A stretch of 64,000 nucleotides of DNA from Aquimarina megaterium XH134 (GCF_000520975.1 NZ_JACB01000001.1:372001-436000); one strand, 5' to 3'; counted from the stretch's first letter, positions 8,601-16,222 are shown. Notes: generated by a model not told the origin, from the sequence alone. Numbers and translations are program-made.

Positions 8601-10966
8601 GAATCTGTTGTTTTTGTAGTAGTTTCTTCTATAGATCTTTTCTGTGTATTTCCAATTATGGAAGTAGTCCCTTCATCATCTTCTTCAATTTCCAATTCAC
8701 TCGAATCATCCGTTTTCTTCTCTGCCTTTTCTCTCTTTTTAGATTCTTCTTCATCTATTGATAAAGGGAGTACTGCTTTTGATTTTTCATCTGGTAACTT
8801 GATTTCAATACTATCTGCAAAGTCGTATATCGCAAGAATGGTTTTCTTATATGCTTTTTTTAAAGCTTCTGATGCACCTATACGTAATGCTTCAGTATGC
8901 TCATATTGCACTCCATCTAAGACTTGTAATATGGCTGCTTCTAATGCATCTTCTCTTGACCAATATGCACTATCCTCTTTACTTGGTGAAAATGAATATC
9001 CACTCCATCCTGACAAAGTATTGGTTACACTTAAACCATATAGGTATTGATTTTGTTCATCTTGCACTAATTTAATAGTAGCTTCAAACTTTAGGTTTTT
9101 GGTAAATGGTATGGATAACACTTCATATCTATCCTCCTCCGTTTCAGGTGTGTATACTCCATTTTCGTTAGTCAATGATGTTGAAAGATTAACCAAAGAC
9201 TTAACTCTCAATAACCTCGCAAGCTTATTGATGCCTTCTATATAGTCGTTCTTTATGTGTTCTGGTTCTAAGAGTAATGGTTCTTCTGCACTTTCAAGTC
9301 TATTGATTATCTCTTTTAAATCTCTGATAAATGATTCTTCATTGCTATGTGTTAGAGCTTCTTCCAAAAATAATCTAGTGCCGATAATTAAATCTTCTGT
9401 CTCCTTTATTTCCGAAAGGTCTTCTAGGTCTGCTAATTTTTCTATGAACTGTTCAACAATAGTACTTAACGAATCATTATCAAGTTTTTTTGATTGTAAC
9501 TCTGGGAAGTCAATCAAAAGGTTTTCATTATTTAAATCCTTAATAATATTTTTGGATTGTTCTGTTATTAAAAAAATGCTCTGTTTCTCTGCAAAATCTC
9601 CAATGTTTTTTAGAGCAATTTTTAATACTTGTCTCGTTTCTTTTAATTCACCTGTACTTTTATAACTTTCTCTTAAACCTTCTTGAATATTATCAACAAA
9701 GATCATAAGAGCATCTCTTATGGCTTCACTTTTAAGGTTATATTGATCGTGTCGTTGGTGCGATATACCCCCGCCTTGAGAGCTAAAATGAGTACCTACG
9801 TTTCTACTGAAATCAACCGCAAAACGAAACTTCTCATTTTCATCTTTTACTAATCGTATAGTAGCTTTGTATTTAGCTTTCTTCGAAAATGGAATTTCAA
9901 TGATTTCATAACGATCTCCTGCGGTTTCAGGCGTATATATTCCTTCTTCATTGGTTAATGAAAGTTGTTTTGTTTCTGACTGAACAATTATTTCTTTAGA
10001 ACCTTGGAACTCTATAGTTGGTAGATCAATTCCTTTTTCGGATGCATAATTAAAGAGAACTTCTAAACCTTTATAAAGAGGTGTTATTACATTTTCATTA
10101 CCTTTCTCTAACTTTCGAATAACAGATTTTATATCATCAAAAACATTTAACAAGACGGCTGACAAAGCTTCTTTTTTTGTAGAAAACGAGTTATCTGTTT
10201 TCATCGGGAAATACATAAACTCCTCATTGATGAATTCATTGGAAATTCTTAATTCCATTCCATTAACAAACTTTCCTTCTTTATTTTTTACAATAACTAC
10301 TATTGCTTCAATAGGTAAAGGAAGGGGAAGAGGAAATTCCTCATATCGTTCCCCTGCGGTAGTTTTTGTATATATTCCTTCCTCATTATTGGTCAAAGAC
10401 TTTGAAATTGGAGATACAGAACTTTCTTTTCGCGTTGCTACAGTTTTTTTCCGAACATCATTACTTTCAGAAACTCCTGTTATAATTCGTCCTTCATCAA
10501 ATGCGTTTCTTGCTTTTTCTTTAAAATTCTTAGCCGTAACCTTGAGTCCTTTAAATTTATCTCCTAACAGAGATGTCAAAAAACGGTTTGCAATATCTTC
10601 GGCTGAAACCCTAAAATCTTCGAAAACGACATAATGCTTATTCTTTATTTCCTGATCTTCAAATTCAATCGAAGCTGTAACCAAACTAAAAAGTTTGTGA
10701 TCAATATTATCTCTTATAGCCTTATAGGATGGTTCTATTTTTACCTCCAAAAGATCCTTGCCCTCTTTACTAGCATTTTCTAATGCACTTGCATATCTAT
10801 CATAGGAAGGTCGTACCCCACGGATATACCAAACACTTTTATTTCGATTTGCATTTTTAAATCCTACCGAAATAAGATATTGCTTCAAATCGGCATTGGA
10901 TAATTCAGGATCAAATTCAAGCTGAATTCCTTTAGGTGTCTCGTTATATGATTTTGTTATTCTCAT
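5666..10966 (-). CDS. Giant repeat-containing 'polyvalent' protein with C-terminal adenine-DNA methyltransferase domain
   Basis: This is a 1766-residue protein. The C-terminal part holds an SAM-binding FEPSAGNG at about 1536 and the catalytic NPPF motif at about 1598, as in N6-adenine methyltransferases of the type found in mobile elements. The N-terminal half has three copies of a roughly 125-residue unit beginning LTNxEGxYTxxTxxxRYE (about 191-316, 337-465 and 597-725). A second module occurs twice (about 501-590 and 795-880). Then come a linker rich in charged residues, a region of unknown fold and a coiled coil near 1230-1330. Such chains of small domains plus methylase and helicase are known as polyvalent proteins, thought to enter recipient cells with the transferred DNA and protect it. 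P1 DarB carries methylase and Strawberry-notch helicase in one chain; here they are split. It is the first gene of its operon. Methylation specificity cannot be read from the sequence. Confidence 0.85.
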   Translation of the reverse strand: MRITKSYNETPKGIQLEFDPELSNADLKQYLISVGFKNANRNKSVWYIRGVRPSYDRYASALENASKEGKDLLEVKIEPSYKAIRDNIDHKLFSLVTASIEFEDQEIKNKHYVVFEDFRVSAEDIANRFLTSLLGDKFKGLKVTAKNFKEKARNAFDEGRIITGVSESNDVRKKTVATRKESSVSPISKSLTNNEEGIYTKTTAGERYEEFPLPLPLPIEAIVVIVKNKEGKFVNGMELRISNEFINEEFMYFPMKTDNSFSTKKEALSAVLLNVFDDIKSVIRKLEKGNENVITPLYKGLEVLFNYASEKGIDLPTIEFQGSKEIIVQSETKQLSLTNEEGIYTPETAGDRYEIIEIPFSKKAKYKATIRLVKDENEKFRFAVDFSRNVGTHFSSQGGGISHQRHDQYNLKSEAIRDALMIFVDNIQEGLRESYKSTGELKETRQVLKIALKNIGDFAEKQSIFLITEQSKNIIKDLNNENLLIDFPELQSKKLDNDSLSTIVEQFIEKLADLEDLSEIKETEDLIIGTRLFLEEALTHSNEESFIRDLKEIINRLESAEEPLLLEPEHIKNDYIEGINKLARLLRVKSLVNLSTSLTNENGVYTPETEEDRYEVLSIPFTKNLKFEATIKLVQDEQNQYLYGLSVTNTLSGWSGYSFSPSKEDSAYWSREDALEAAILQVLDGVQYEHTEALRIGASEALKKAYKKTILAIYDFADSIEIKLPDEKSKAVLPLSIDEEESKKREKAEKKTDDSSELEIEEDDEGTTSIIGNTQKRSIEETTTKTTDSKRVTVQSIIDKLTDLEIDTEGVTETIIATFRLALEEALQIENEETFIDSVIQTIEDQKDWIDDIEPEAVRNTFLDLILSNAAALGYTPFIVPHSSGYILEQAWTKLDSKIVTDFEEFINSRPDLITHTYYPDESEPHGLVIASDRDRISFQIFENNRITVDSHIPFVENVGYIGSTMSMTKLKKAIRYILSNPDKVVIPEKNEEKTKTENQHPVTTDIKRYDKTIPNVLSPYRVIELFNSGLYVKDAKKVQQVAPYLLEASDDNLSELTAKELFELIQMAHPNDYGFAVTRSAMLREWEKRGQQIFEELGFPTDANYPYVNVNTGYRGVYRLQNIIGKYGKAQSWWSAAKNYRPIANLEKAIEIIEEEKADFKNQQLTHTNPKTGKPKSNKKDKELYRKINYKIEDLENSKKLIKSFLKTSKKKKSTQKSQDSKQIKNTSWEEFLYIDANEADRIRRKFKAQGFKVLFTGKEAFTRSLSVVELGLRWGYNQVKLDEKIEKEFNKWIEILSKEVEELEGKADKKSKQSKEFRIERIAALKQESKDLTALVEKEEKVFRDELFVEIGVRAKELGYVILDSDIANFRDYMIKNLFEGRIVENYPDEPIGKMVRILIDDFFVTNEKEEGQESWNPDYLDQVVAIMHDHYIKGERLSRKKIEAVKQEAGAPNLGVLWEAVELSWLLWYKQIYNLPIPFEQRLDQMTQFWDTVQPTYAYSDSSKELFKQYSTPCPIGAMVAEYTQMSDATRIFEPSAGNGLLVLGANPDKTHVNEIDKSRRYSLELQRFDTITHFNAAEPFPEELIQSFDVMVTNPPFASWDDSKFDKERWAQKYFNNQIDVAQHMRLEHFMAGLALYTLKNKGKAAIIIMGHVYFGSDGYIEKYKPFFNWLYRHYNVDDIINMNSYKLYNKQGAVTKTMLVLINGRKQTSEGVAPTKRENPLLEEIVNSFPELWERINSHIKRPGEYLLGVIISQLKIELGL

Positions 10967-11016
10967 TTACTTTTTTTCTTATCGTTAAATGAGATTATTG
11001 AACTTCTTCCTTTACT

Positions 11017-11300
11017 AAAAACTCTTGCGTCATCCTTATAGGAAAAACCTTGGTCATTGCTATAGTAAAAACTCATGTGTCATTCCTATAGGAAATACTT
11101 GGTCATTGCTATAGTAAAAACTCACGTGTCATCCCTATAGAAAAGACTTGGTCATTGCTATAGTAAAAACTCACGTGTCATCCTTATAGGAAAGACTTAG
11201 TCATTGCTATAGTAAAAACTCACGTGTCATTCTTATAGGAAAGACTTAGTCATTGCTATAGTAAAAACTCATGTGTCATCCTTATAGGAAAGACTTAGTT
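11017..11300. repeat. Iteron-like array of 11 direct repeats in two alternating forms
   Basis: The core GTCAT-N3-TATAG-N-AAA (a TTATAG variant at some sites) occurs at 11029, 11053, 11079, 11102, 11128, 11151, 11177, 11200, 11226, 11249 and 11275. Spacings alternate between about 23-24 and 26 bp, giving a composite unit of 49-50 bp repeated nearly six times. Every second copy contains a near-palindromic CCTATAGG or CTTATAGG. The array lies in a 703-bp gene-free stretch (10967-11669) immediately upstream of the polyvalent operon. Iterons of this spacing are typical of replication origins, partition sites or clustered repressor sites; which applies here is not shown. The rest of the gap (11414-11669) is AT-rich, with nothing else clear but a weak hairpin. 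Confidence 0.85.
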
Positions 11301-11326
11301 TTATAATCTCAAAATGTGTACAGAAA

Positions 11327-11413
11327 TCTCCTTGTAGCGGGAGTAAAAATGTAGATAACGTAGTTGATCTATTCGATCATAAATTAGTTCGGAATTCTCC
11401 TTGTAGCGGGAGT
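11327..11413. repeat. Pair of 18-bp direct repeats that can form small hairpins
   Basis: TCTCCTTGTAGCGGGAGT occurs at 11327-11344 and again at 11396-11413, 69 bp apart. Within each copy CTCC can pair with GGAG around a 7-8 base loop. They flank an AT-rich segment next to the iteron array. Both copies have the same orientation. Function unknown; protein-binding sites or a nick region are possible. Confidence 0.7.
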
Positions 11414-11554
11414 CGTTCCTATTAGGTTTTTTTCAATAAATAAGTATTGAAAACGCCTTAAATCTTATAAATCCAATGACTTATATACCCAAATATAACG
11501 AGTCTTTTTGGATTTCTTTTTCACATAACCTTACTATCGTTGTGTAAAATCAAA

Positions 11555-11579
11555 TTGAAAAAACAGTTAAACCCTGTTT
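11555..11579 (-). terminator. Weak candidate terminator downstream of the small unknown genes
   Basis: Read on the minus strand, AAACAG-7 nt-CTGTTT is followed by a short T-run. It lies about 90 bp after the 70-aa gene stop. The stem is only 6 bp, so this is a weak call. Confidence 0.35.
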
Positions 11580-11669
11580 AGCTTAATAATAATGCCTTTT
11601 CCCAATTTATACCCCCCATAAATTCACTTATCTAAAACGTAGTAAAAAAAATATAGGATACATAAATAC

Positions 11670-11882
11670 CTAGCCAATAATTGACTGAATCTTGTTAATA
11701 TCATAACTAAAATTTCCAGCCTTTACGTTTACCGTTATTATACCTTTTTCATCTTCATATAGTTCTAATATGGATAATATTTCAATTGGAATCACAGTTT
11801 CAAGATCAAATAACTCACCCATACCTGATTCGATTGTAATATCTTTTGATTCATCCTTTACGGTATAATTATATAATGTCAT
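11670..11882 (-). CDS. Small acidic protein of unknown function (70 aa)
   Basis: A 70-residue acidic protein with alternating hydrophobic residues suggestive of beta strands, and no Cys or membrane segment. I do not recognise a family. It lies in a leftward group with the 101-aa and 192-aa genes, but gaps of 90 and 67 bp leave it open whether they share a transcript. The coding frame is the longest open frame in the interval. Confidence 0.55.
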   Translation of the reverse strand: MTLYNYTVKDESKDITIESGMGELFDLETVIPIEILSILELYEDEKGIITVNVKAGNFSYDINKIQSIIG

Positions 11883-11972
11883 AAGCTAATTTTGTTGATT
11901 ATAAATTTGAAATTATTAGTATATAGATTTGAGTTAGTCATACCCATTTGAAGGATAACGAAATGTATCCTG

Positions 11973-12278
11973 TTAATTAACTCCTTCCTTATCCCCAACC
12001 CAAATATGCAGAAAAGTAGTTCCCTCTTCGTGATCCCATTTCACCATTTCTACTTCCCATCCTGTAGTGTCTTCAATCCAATCAAATACATTTAATTCTA
12101 TGTCATTATGCATAAATGTTTCATCCGTTTCATAATTACATTTGATGAATTTGGGAATATTAATTGCTTCGCCTTCCCTTGGGATCGCTTCCCCTTTAAT
12201 CCAATTGATTGTAAGATCACGCTGCCCCGCGTTATATAGACCTGTCTTACTCCAATTTATACTAAAATGTAACTGCAT
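11973..12278 (-). CDS. Hypothetical protein (101 aa)
   Basis: A 101-residue protein rich in Trp and acidic residues, beginning with a beta-strand-like MQLHFSINW. The alternation of WxxxG and acidic turns suggests a small beta-sheet domain, and the middle part IPREGEAINIPKFI looks like a strand-turn-strand. No signal peptide or membrane segment. No family recognised. It lies on the same strand as the 70-aa and zinc-finger genes, so all three may be one leftward accessory unit of the element. Confidence 0.6.
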   Translation of the reverse strand: MQLHFSINWSKTGLYNAGQRDLTINWIKGEAIPREGEAINIPKFIKCNYETDETFMHNDIELNVFDWIEDTTGWEVEMVKWDHEEGTTFLHIWVGDKEGVN

Positions 12279-12345
12279 AGTGATTGATGTTTAATTTATG
12301 ATTATATGAATTCCCCCTAGAAACTATTGTTTCTGATATTTTAAA

Positions 12346-12924
12346 TTAAAATAGTATTTCTGACCTACTTTCATTTTCAAGTTCCCACTCCCCATAGCTC
12401 TCTGGATTCCATTCTCCACGCGTTTTATGCCCAGAGATATGTCCATTTAATTGTTTGGATGTCGCAAAGGATTCTTTACATTCTGGACATATAAATGGTT
12501 GCGGTTGAAAGCGGACACCCGCATTCATAGCTTTATGAATTTTTATAATTTCTTTTGGAATATTTGCAATGCCATTAAGTCCATTAATATTTACATTCTC
12601 AATGAACAAATGACATAAACTATAAACAGTTATTGCCTGAATTGTACTTAGTAATATTCCACTTAAATCGCTAACTGGCATAAAGACATATAGCAAATTA
12701 TGTGCAATCATTACAAATAAATAAAAAAGAGAAGCTTTTATCCATCCTGACAATCCGAATATGAGTATAGCAAGATCTACTCCGATGGCATAGCACCATG
12801 AGAACCACGGATTTTCAAAGTGACTATTCTCCGCGAACAAGTAATTCGTATGTTGGATTTGAGAGACTAATAACAAGCACATTGTTATGGTTGCGCATAC
12901 CCTGATAATAACTAACTTTTTCAT
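12346..12924 (-). CDS. Membrane protein with a C-terminal C2H2 zinc finger
   Basis: A 192-residue protein. Four hydrophobic segments lie at about 5-21, 44-61, 63-82 and 88-108. They are followed by a classical C2H2 finger: Cys146, Cys149, His162 and His166 (C-x2-C-x12-H-x3-H) with the expected Phe and Leu core residues. The tail is acidic. Such fingers are usual in eukaryotic DNA-binding proteins and rare in bacteria; attachment to a membrane domain is unusual. The finger should face the cytoplasm if the four helices place both ends inside. Inferred: a membrane-tethered nucleic-acid- or protein-binding factor of the element. The topology is a reading by eye. Confidence 0.75.
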   Translation of the reverse strand: MKKLVIIRVCATITMCLLLVSQIQHTNYLFAENSHFENPWFSWCYAIGVDLAILIFGLSGWIKASLFYLFVMIAHNLLYVFMPVSDLSGILLSTIQAITVYSLCHLFIENVNINGLNGIANIPKEIIKIHKAMNAGVRFQPQPFICPECKESFATSKQLNGHISGHKTRGEWNPESYGEWELENESRSEILF

Positions 12925-13312
12925 CGCTTTTTCCCTTTAGCGTTAATGAATAATTATAGATAAATACAGTTTTCGTAAGCAAGAAAGAACTTCCTTACTA
13001 TTATTTTTTTCGTTGAGTTAGTTAGTTGTACTGTGAGTAGGTAGGCACTGTAAATGTAACAGTGTTATTTGAATAAAAACAAATTGAATTTCTCGCTTTT
13101 CAAGAAAAACGATCCTGTTTTTCTTGAAAAGCAGGAATGTTTTACGGTTATTCCATATATCTAGTAGGGTAATCTGTTAACTTGCTGTTAAATTGAAACA
13201 ATTTTTTCTTAATGCTGTTATTTATACAGTAACAATACATCTTCTATTTACACTAATACATAGAAGAACACACACAAACTATTAATAAACCTACACTAAT
13301 TCATTGCGCTAT
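12925..13312. other. Divergent intergenic region with a long perfect hairpin
   Basis: This 388-bp gap lies between the leftward zinc-finger gene and the rightward acetyltransferase gene. It holds a perfect 16-bp inverted repeat (listed separately), CACTGT-7 nt-ACAGTG at 13046-13064, and further ACTGT/ACAGT words near 13030 and 13215-13235. These may be sites for the AraC-type regulator encoded just downstream. No coding frame is convincing here. Confidence 0.5.
13095..13132. repeat. Perfect 16-bp inverted repeat with 6-nt loop
   Basis: The left arm GCTTTTCAAGAAAAAC (13095-13110) and the right arm (13117-13132) are exact reverse complements around GATCCT. No T-run follows on either strand, so it is not a standard terminator. 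It sits in the divergent promoter region of two accessory genes. It could be a cruciform, an operator, or part of an untranslated structured RNA. Confidence 0.85.
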
Positions 13313-13876
13313 ATGGGGATAGCTTCTAATGCAAACAAAAAACGGATCATTGAAATCATTTCTGAATCGTTTAAAGACAACCAATCTATTAACTACATTG
13401 TAAAACAAGATCAAAAAAGACTTGAACGAATTAAAAAACTAGTTGAATATTCATTTTTTCAAGGAAGTGAATTTGGACAGCTATTTATTTCCGATGATGA
13501 GAATGCTGCTTGTATCCTTTTATTTTCTGATCAAAAAAAAACTACCTTCAAATCGATACTATGGGATATTAAGTTAGTCGCCCAGGTTATCGGAATACAA
13601 AAAGTAAGAGCTGCACTCCGCAGAGAGTCTATACTAAAAAAGAACTATCCGAAAACTCCTTATGTCCATTTATGGTACATTGGTGTCGATCCTCTGTATC
13701 AAAAGAGAGGTATTGGTAGTAAACTCCTTCAGGAAGTTATTACCTATTGTGGGGATAAACCTATTTATTTAGAAACTTCTGTAGTTTCTAATTTAGGATG
13801 GTATAAGAAATTTGGTTTTAAAATAATCAAGACTCTAAACTTAGGATATACGCTTCATCTACTAAAAAAAGACTAA
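13313..13876 (+). CDS. GNAT-family N-acetyltransferase
   Basis: A 187-residue protein from the ATG at 13313; a TTG three codons upstream is an alternative. The acetyl-CoA-binding signature of GNAT enzymes is visible as HLWYIGVDPLYQKRGIGSKLL, with the R-G-I-G loop, and the late YKKFGFKI strand is also typical. Family members move an acetyl group from acetyl-CoA to an amine on a small molecule or protein. The substrate cannot be predicted. The stop is only 4 bp before the next gene's ATG, so it is co-transcribed with the membrane AraC-type regulator. Confidence 0.8.
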   Translation: MGIASNANKKRIIEIISESFKDNQSINYIVKQDQKRLERIKKLVEYSFFQGSEFGQLFISDDENAACILLFSDQKKTTFKSILWDIKLVAQVIGIQKVRAALRRESILKKNYPKTPYVHLWYIGVDPLYQKRGIGSKLLQEVITYCGDKPIYLETSVVSNLGWYKKFGFKIIKTLNLGYTLHLLKKD

Positions 13877-13880
13877 CTAT

Positions 13881-14972
13881 ATGTTTGATACAGAAATCAA
13901 ACCTATCACCTTTGTGATTTTGGTTTTTCAGGTATTGGTTCTATTTGCACAATTATTATTTGTGATAGCCAGACCACATGATAAAACGAGAATGCGATTT
14001 CTAATACTTACAATCACCTATATTATATATAACCTATGTTCAGGGTTATTTCCAGATAAAAACATAGTAATAATAAGTATCTTACTTCAAACTATCCTTG
14101 CATATGCCAGTGGTATTTTAGCCCCTGTATATTTCATCTATTATACATATAAGGAATATAACATTTATCCTTTTAAATATTTTGGTGTAAAAACATTGCT
14201 GTACACCTTAGTGATTTCATTCCTATTATTATTCGTACTCCCTTACTATTTTATTGGAAGTTTAGAGCTTTCTCGAAGACTATTTTTAGGAGTACCTCTA
14301 ATTATTTCTGCTTCTTTTTTAGTGCAGGTAACTAAAGCTTTGATAAAGGTCTATAAGACGGATAGTCGGAATCAATCAATGCTTTTTAAATATAAAGTGA
14401 TTTCAGGAAATTTAGGATTATTCACCTTATCCTTAATGCCAGTTGTGGTTGCTTTTGGTGATTATCAAACAATAGAACAGTCTATAGTCAATTTTGGATT
14501 CATCATAATGATGACTATGTATATTATTGAACTTGTCACACAAGCAAAAAAAGAAGCAATTGTGCTAACGCAAATAGAAATTAAAGCAAATTCCACTACT
14601 ACCTATGAAATGCAGATTGCTGATAATCTAACAAAAGATGTTCTGGAGAAGCTTAGAGTGTTTGAAGACAATAGAGAATACCTTAATGGTAAAGTTACGC
14701 TTAACATTTTGGCTAAAAGGTTTGATACCAACCCAAGGTATCTCTCTCAAATAGTTAACTCAAATAAAGGAAAGTCTTTTAAACATTATATTAGCGATCT
14801 AAAATTAGATTATGTCAAGTATAGGTTAGACGTTGACGAGAAATTCAGGAATTATACGCAAACAGCAATTGCTTCAGAACTAGGATATACATCTGATGCC
14901 TTGGCAAAGGCATTTCACAAAAAAGAACAGATGAAATTGTCCGAGTATATAAAAGGAATAAGGGATAATTAA
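13881..14972 (+). CDS. Membrane-anchored AraC-family transcription regulator
   Basis: A 363-residue protein. The N-terminal roughly 220 residues contain about seven hydrophobic segments. The C-terminal 110 residues are an AraC-type double helix-turn-helix (LNILAKRFDTNPRYLSQIVN, then TAIASELGYTSDALAKAFHK). Proteins of this layout, a multi-helix membrane sensor fused directly to AraC HTH domains, are common in Flavobacteriaceae; the signals they sense are mostly unknown. It follows the acetyltransferase gene by 4 bp. The cargo-gene pair is probably controlled by this protein through the divergent region at 12925-13312, which is inference. Confidence 0.85.
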   Translation: MFDTEIKPITFVILVFQVLVLFAQLLFVIARPHDKTRMRFLILTITYIIYNLCSGLFPDKNIVIISILLQTILAYASGILAPVYFIYYTYKEYNIYPFKYFGVKTLLYTLVISFLLLFVLPYYFIGSLELSRRLFLGVPLIISASFLVQVTKALIKVYKTDSRNQSMLFKYKVISGNLGLFTLSLMPVVVAFGDYQTIEQSIVNFGFIIMMTMYIIELVTQAKKEAIVLTQIEIKANSTTTYEMQIADNLTKDVLEKLRVFEDNREYLNGKVTLNILAKRFDTNPRYLSQIVNSNKGKSFKHYISDLKLDYVKYRLDVDEKFRNYTQTAIASELGYTSDALAKAFHKKEQMKLSEYIKGIRDN

Positions 14973-15026
14973 TAAAATTATCCCTTATCGTTTACTTTAG
15001 TAGGGTTCATTCCCTTAGCAAAGTTT

Positions 15027-16184
15027 TTAAACGAAAATATTTTTAAATACTACTAAGTTTTTCTGAGAATAAGCGCGGTTTTTCCAAGCCCATTTTTTAG
15101 CGTTTTCACCTATTTTCTTACGAAGTTCCGGTTTATCAACAAGTCGTGTTATTGCTGACTCCCATTCTGGTAATTTCCACGCCAATAGTCCATTTGTTCC
15201 GTGATCTATAACTTGAGCATAGGAAGAGGGTTCTAAAGCAATTACAGGAACACCAATTGCTGCTGCTTCTATAAATTGTACGGAACTGGCATATATGTAA
15301 TACTGCAAAGGACGCTTTGGAATTAGGATCACATCGAAATGTAAATTTTTTAAGGTCTGATAGTAATCCAGAAAGCTAACCGATTTATGATAAGTAACAT
15401 TCACTCCTTTTAACACCTCAGATCCATCTGAACTCATACCATTCCAACCAAATATAACCAGCTCTACTTTTTCCTTATATTTTTCCTTAATCTTTTTAAA
15501 TACAGGTTTAAAATACTCATAATCGGCTGCTGATTTAATTGACCCTATCATCCCTATCCTAACGATATTATCATTTGGCTTGGCTACTGAAGAAATATCT
15601 TCAAATCCTATACTGGAGATCAAGGATGGAAGCCAAAAAAACTCTAACTCGGTTTGTTCTTTCAAACTATTATCCAACCACTCCTGGTATAATTTGCACA
15701 ATCGCTTGATTGGAGTGGTAACCATATCCATCTGAAGAAGGTTTTCAAATAAATTGTCTTGATCTTCTTCTTTAAAAATATCATAATCCGCATGCATTTT
15801 TGGAATCTTATGAATCTGTCTTGTAATATCCATAACCAAATAGACTTTCGGGTTCAAAACTCGTATTGCTTGAAATAGATAGATATAATTCTCTGTTAAC
15901 ATTGGAAAAATGATGTAATCTGCCCATCGAATTTCTTCTTCTTGTAACGTATCAGTTCCTATCGTAAAAGTTTTCGCAAAATCCCACTTAGTTACCGAAG
16001 TTACTCTTGTATCAAATTCCTTTACTTTATTCAATTCCAAATAGGGAAGAATCATACGATAATAACCATCCGAATTGAGTAGCGGTGCTACATACAATAA
16101 CCGTACTATTTCAGTTGACAGCTTTTCTATTTTTAAATCTTCCTTTATTTCTGATTTTTTTAATAATTCCCGAACTTTTTTCAT
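15027..16184 (-). CDS. Glycosyltransferase, GT4-like (GT-B fold)
   Basis: A 385-residue protein. The C-terminal half shows the GT-B/GT4 pattern: RIGMIGSIKSAADYEYF at the start of the second Rossmann domain, a VELVIFGWNG strand, and FIEAAAIGVPVIALEPSSYAQVI with the conserved E-A-A-x-G-x-P-V-I. The N-terminal LLYVAPLLNSDGYYRMILPY resembles glycosyltransferases carried by phages and mobile elements. No membrane helix. It is the last gene of a leftward operon behind an initiator-like protein and two unknowns, an odd place for a polysaccharide enzyme. It might modify surface structures or phage receptors, or DNA. Sugar and acceptor cannot be inferred. Confidence 0.75.
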   Translation of the reverse strand: MKKVRELLKKSEIKEDLKIEKLSTEIVRLLYVAPLLNSDGYYRMILPYLELNKVKEFDTRVTSVTKWDFAKTFTIGTDTLQEEEIRWADYIIFPMLTENYIYLFQAIRVLNPKVYLVMDITRQIHKIPKMHADYDIFKEEDQDNLFENLLQMDMVTTPIKRLCKLYQEWLDNSLKEQTELEFFWLPSLISSIGFEDISSVAKPNDNIVRIGMIGSIKSAADYEYFKPVFKKIKEKYKEKVELVIFGWNGMSSDGSEVLKGVNVTYHKSVSFLDYYQTLKNLHFDVILIPKRPLQYYIYASSVQFIEAAAIGVPVIALEPSSYAQVIDHGTNGLLAWKLPEWESAITRLVDKPELRKKIGENAKKWAWKNRAYSQKNLVVFKNIFV

Positions 16185-16222
16185 CCCTGTTTCTTATTTT
16201 TTAATTTCAAGTGATTTTTTAA

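Noticed and set aside
11017..11300. CRISPR array
   Set aside because: The repeats are contiguous with no unique spacers: the whole 49-50-bp unit is conserved, and no cas genes are present.
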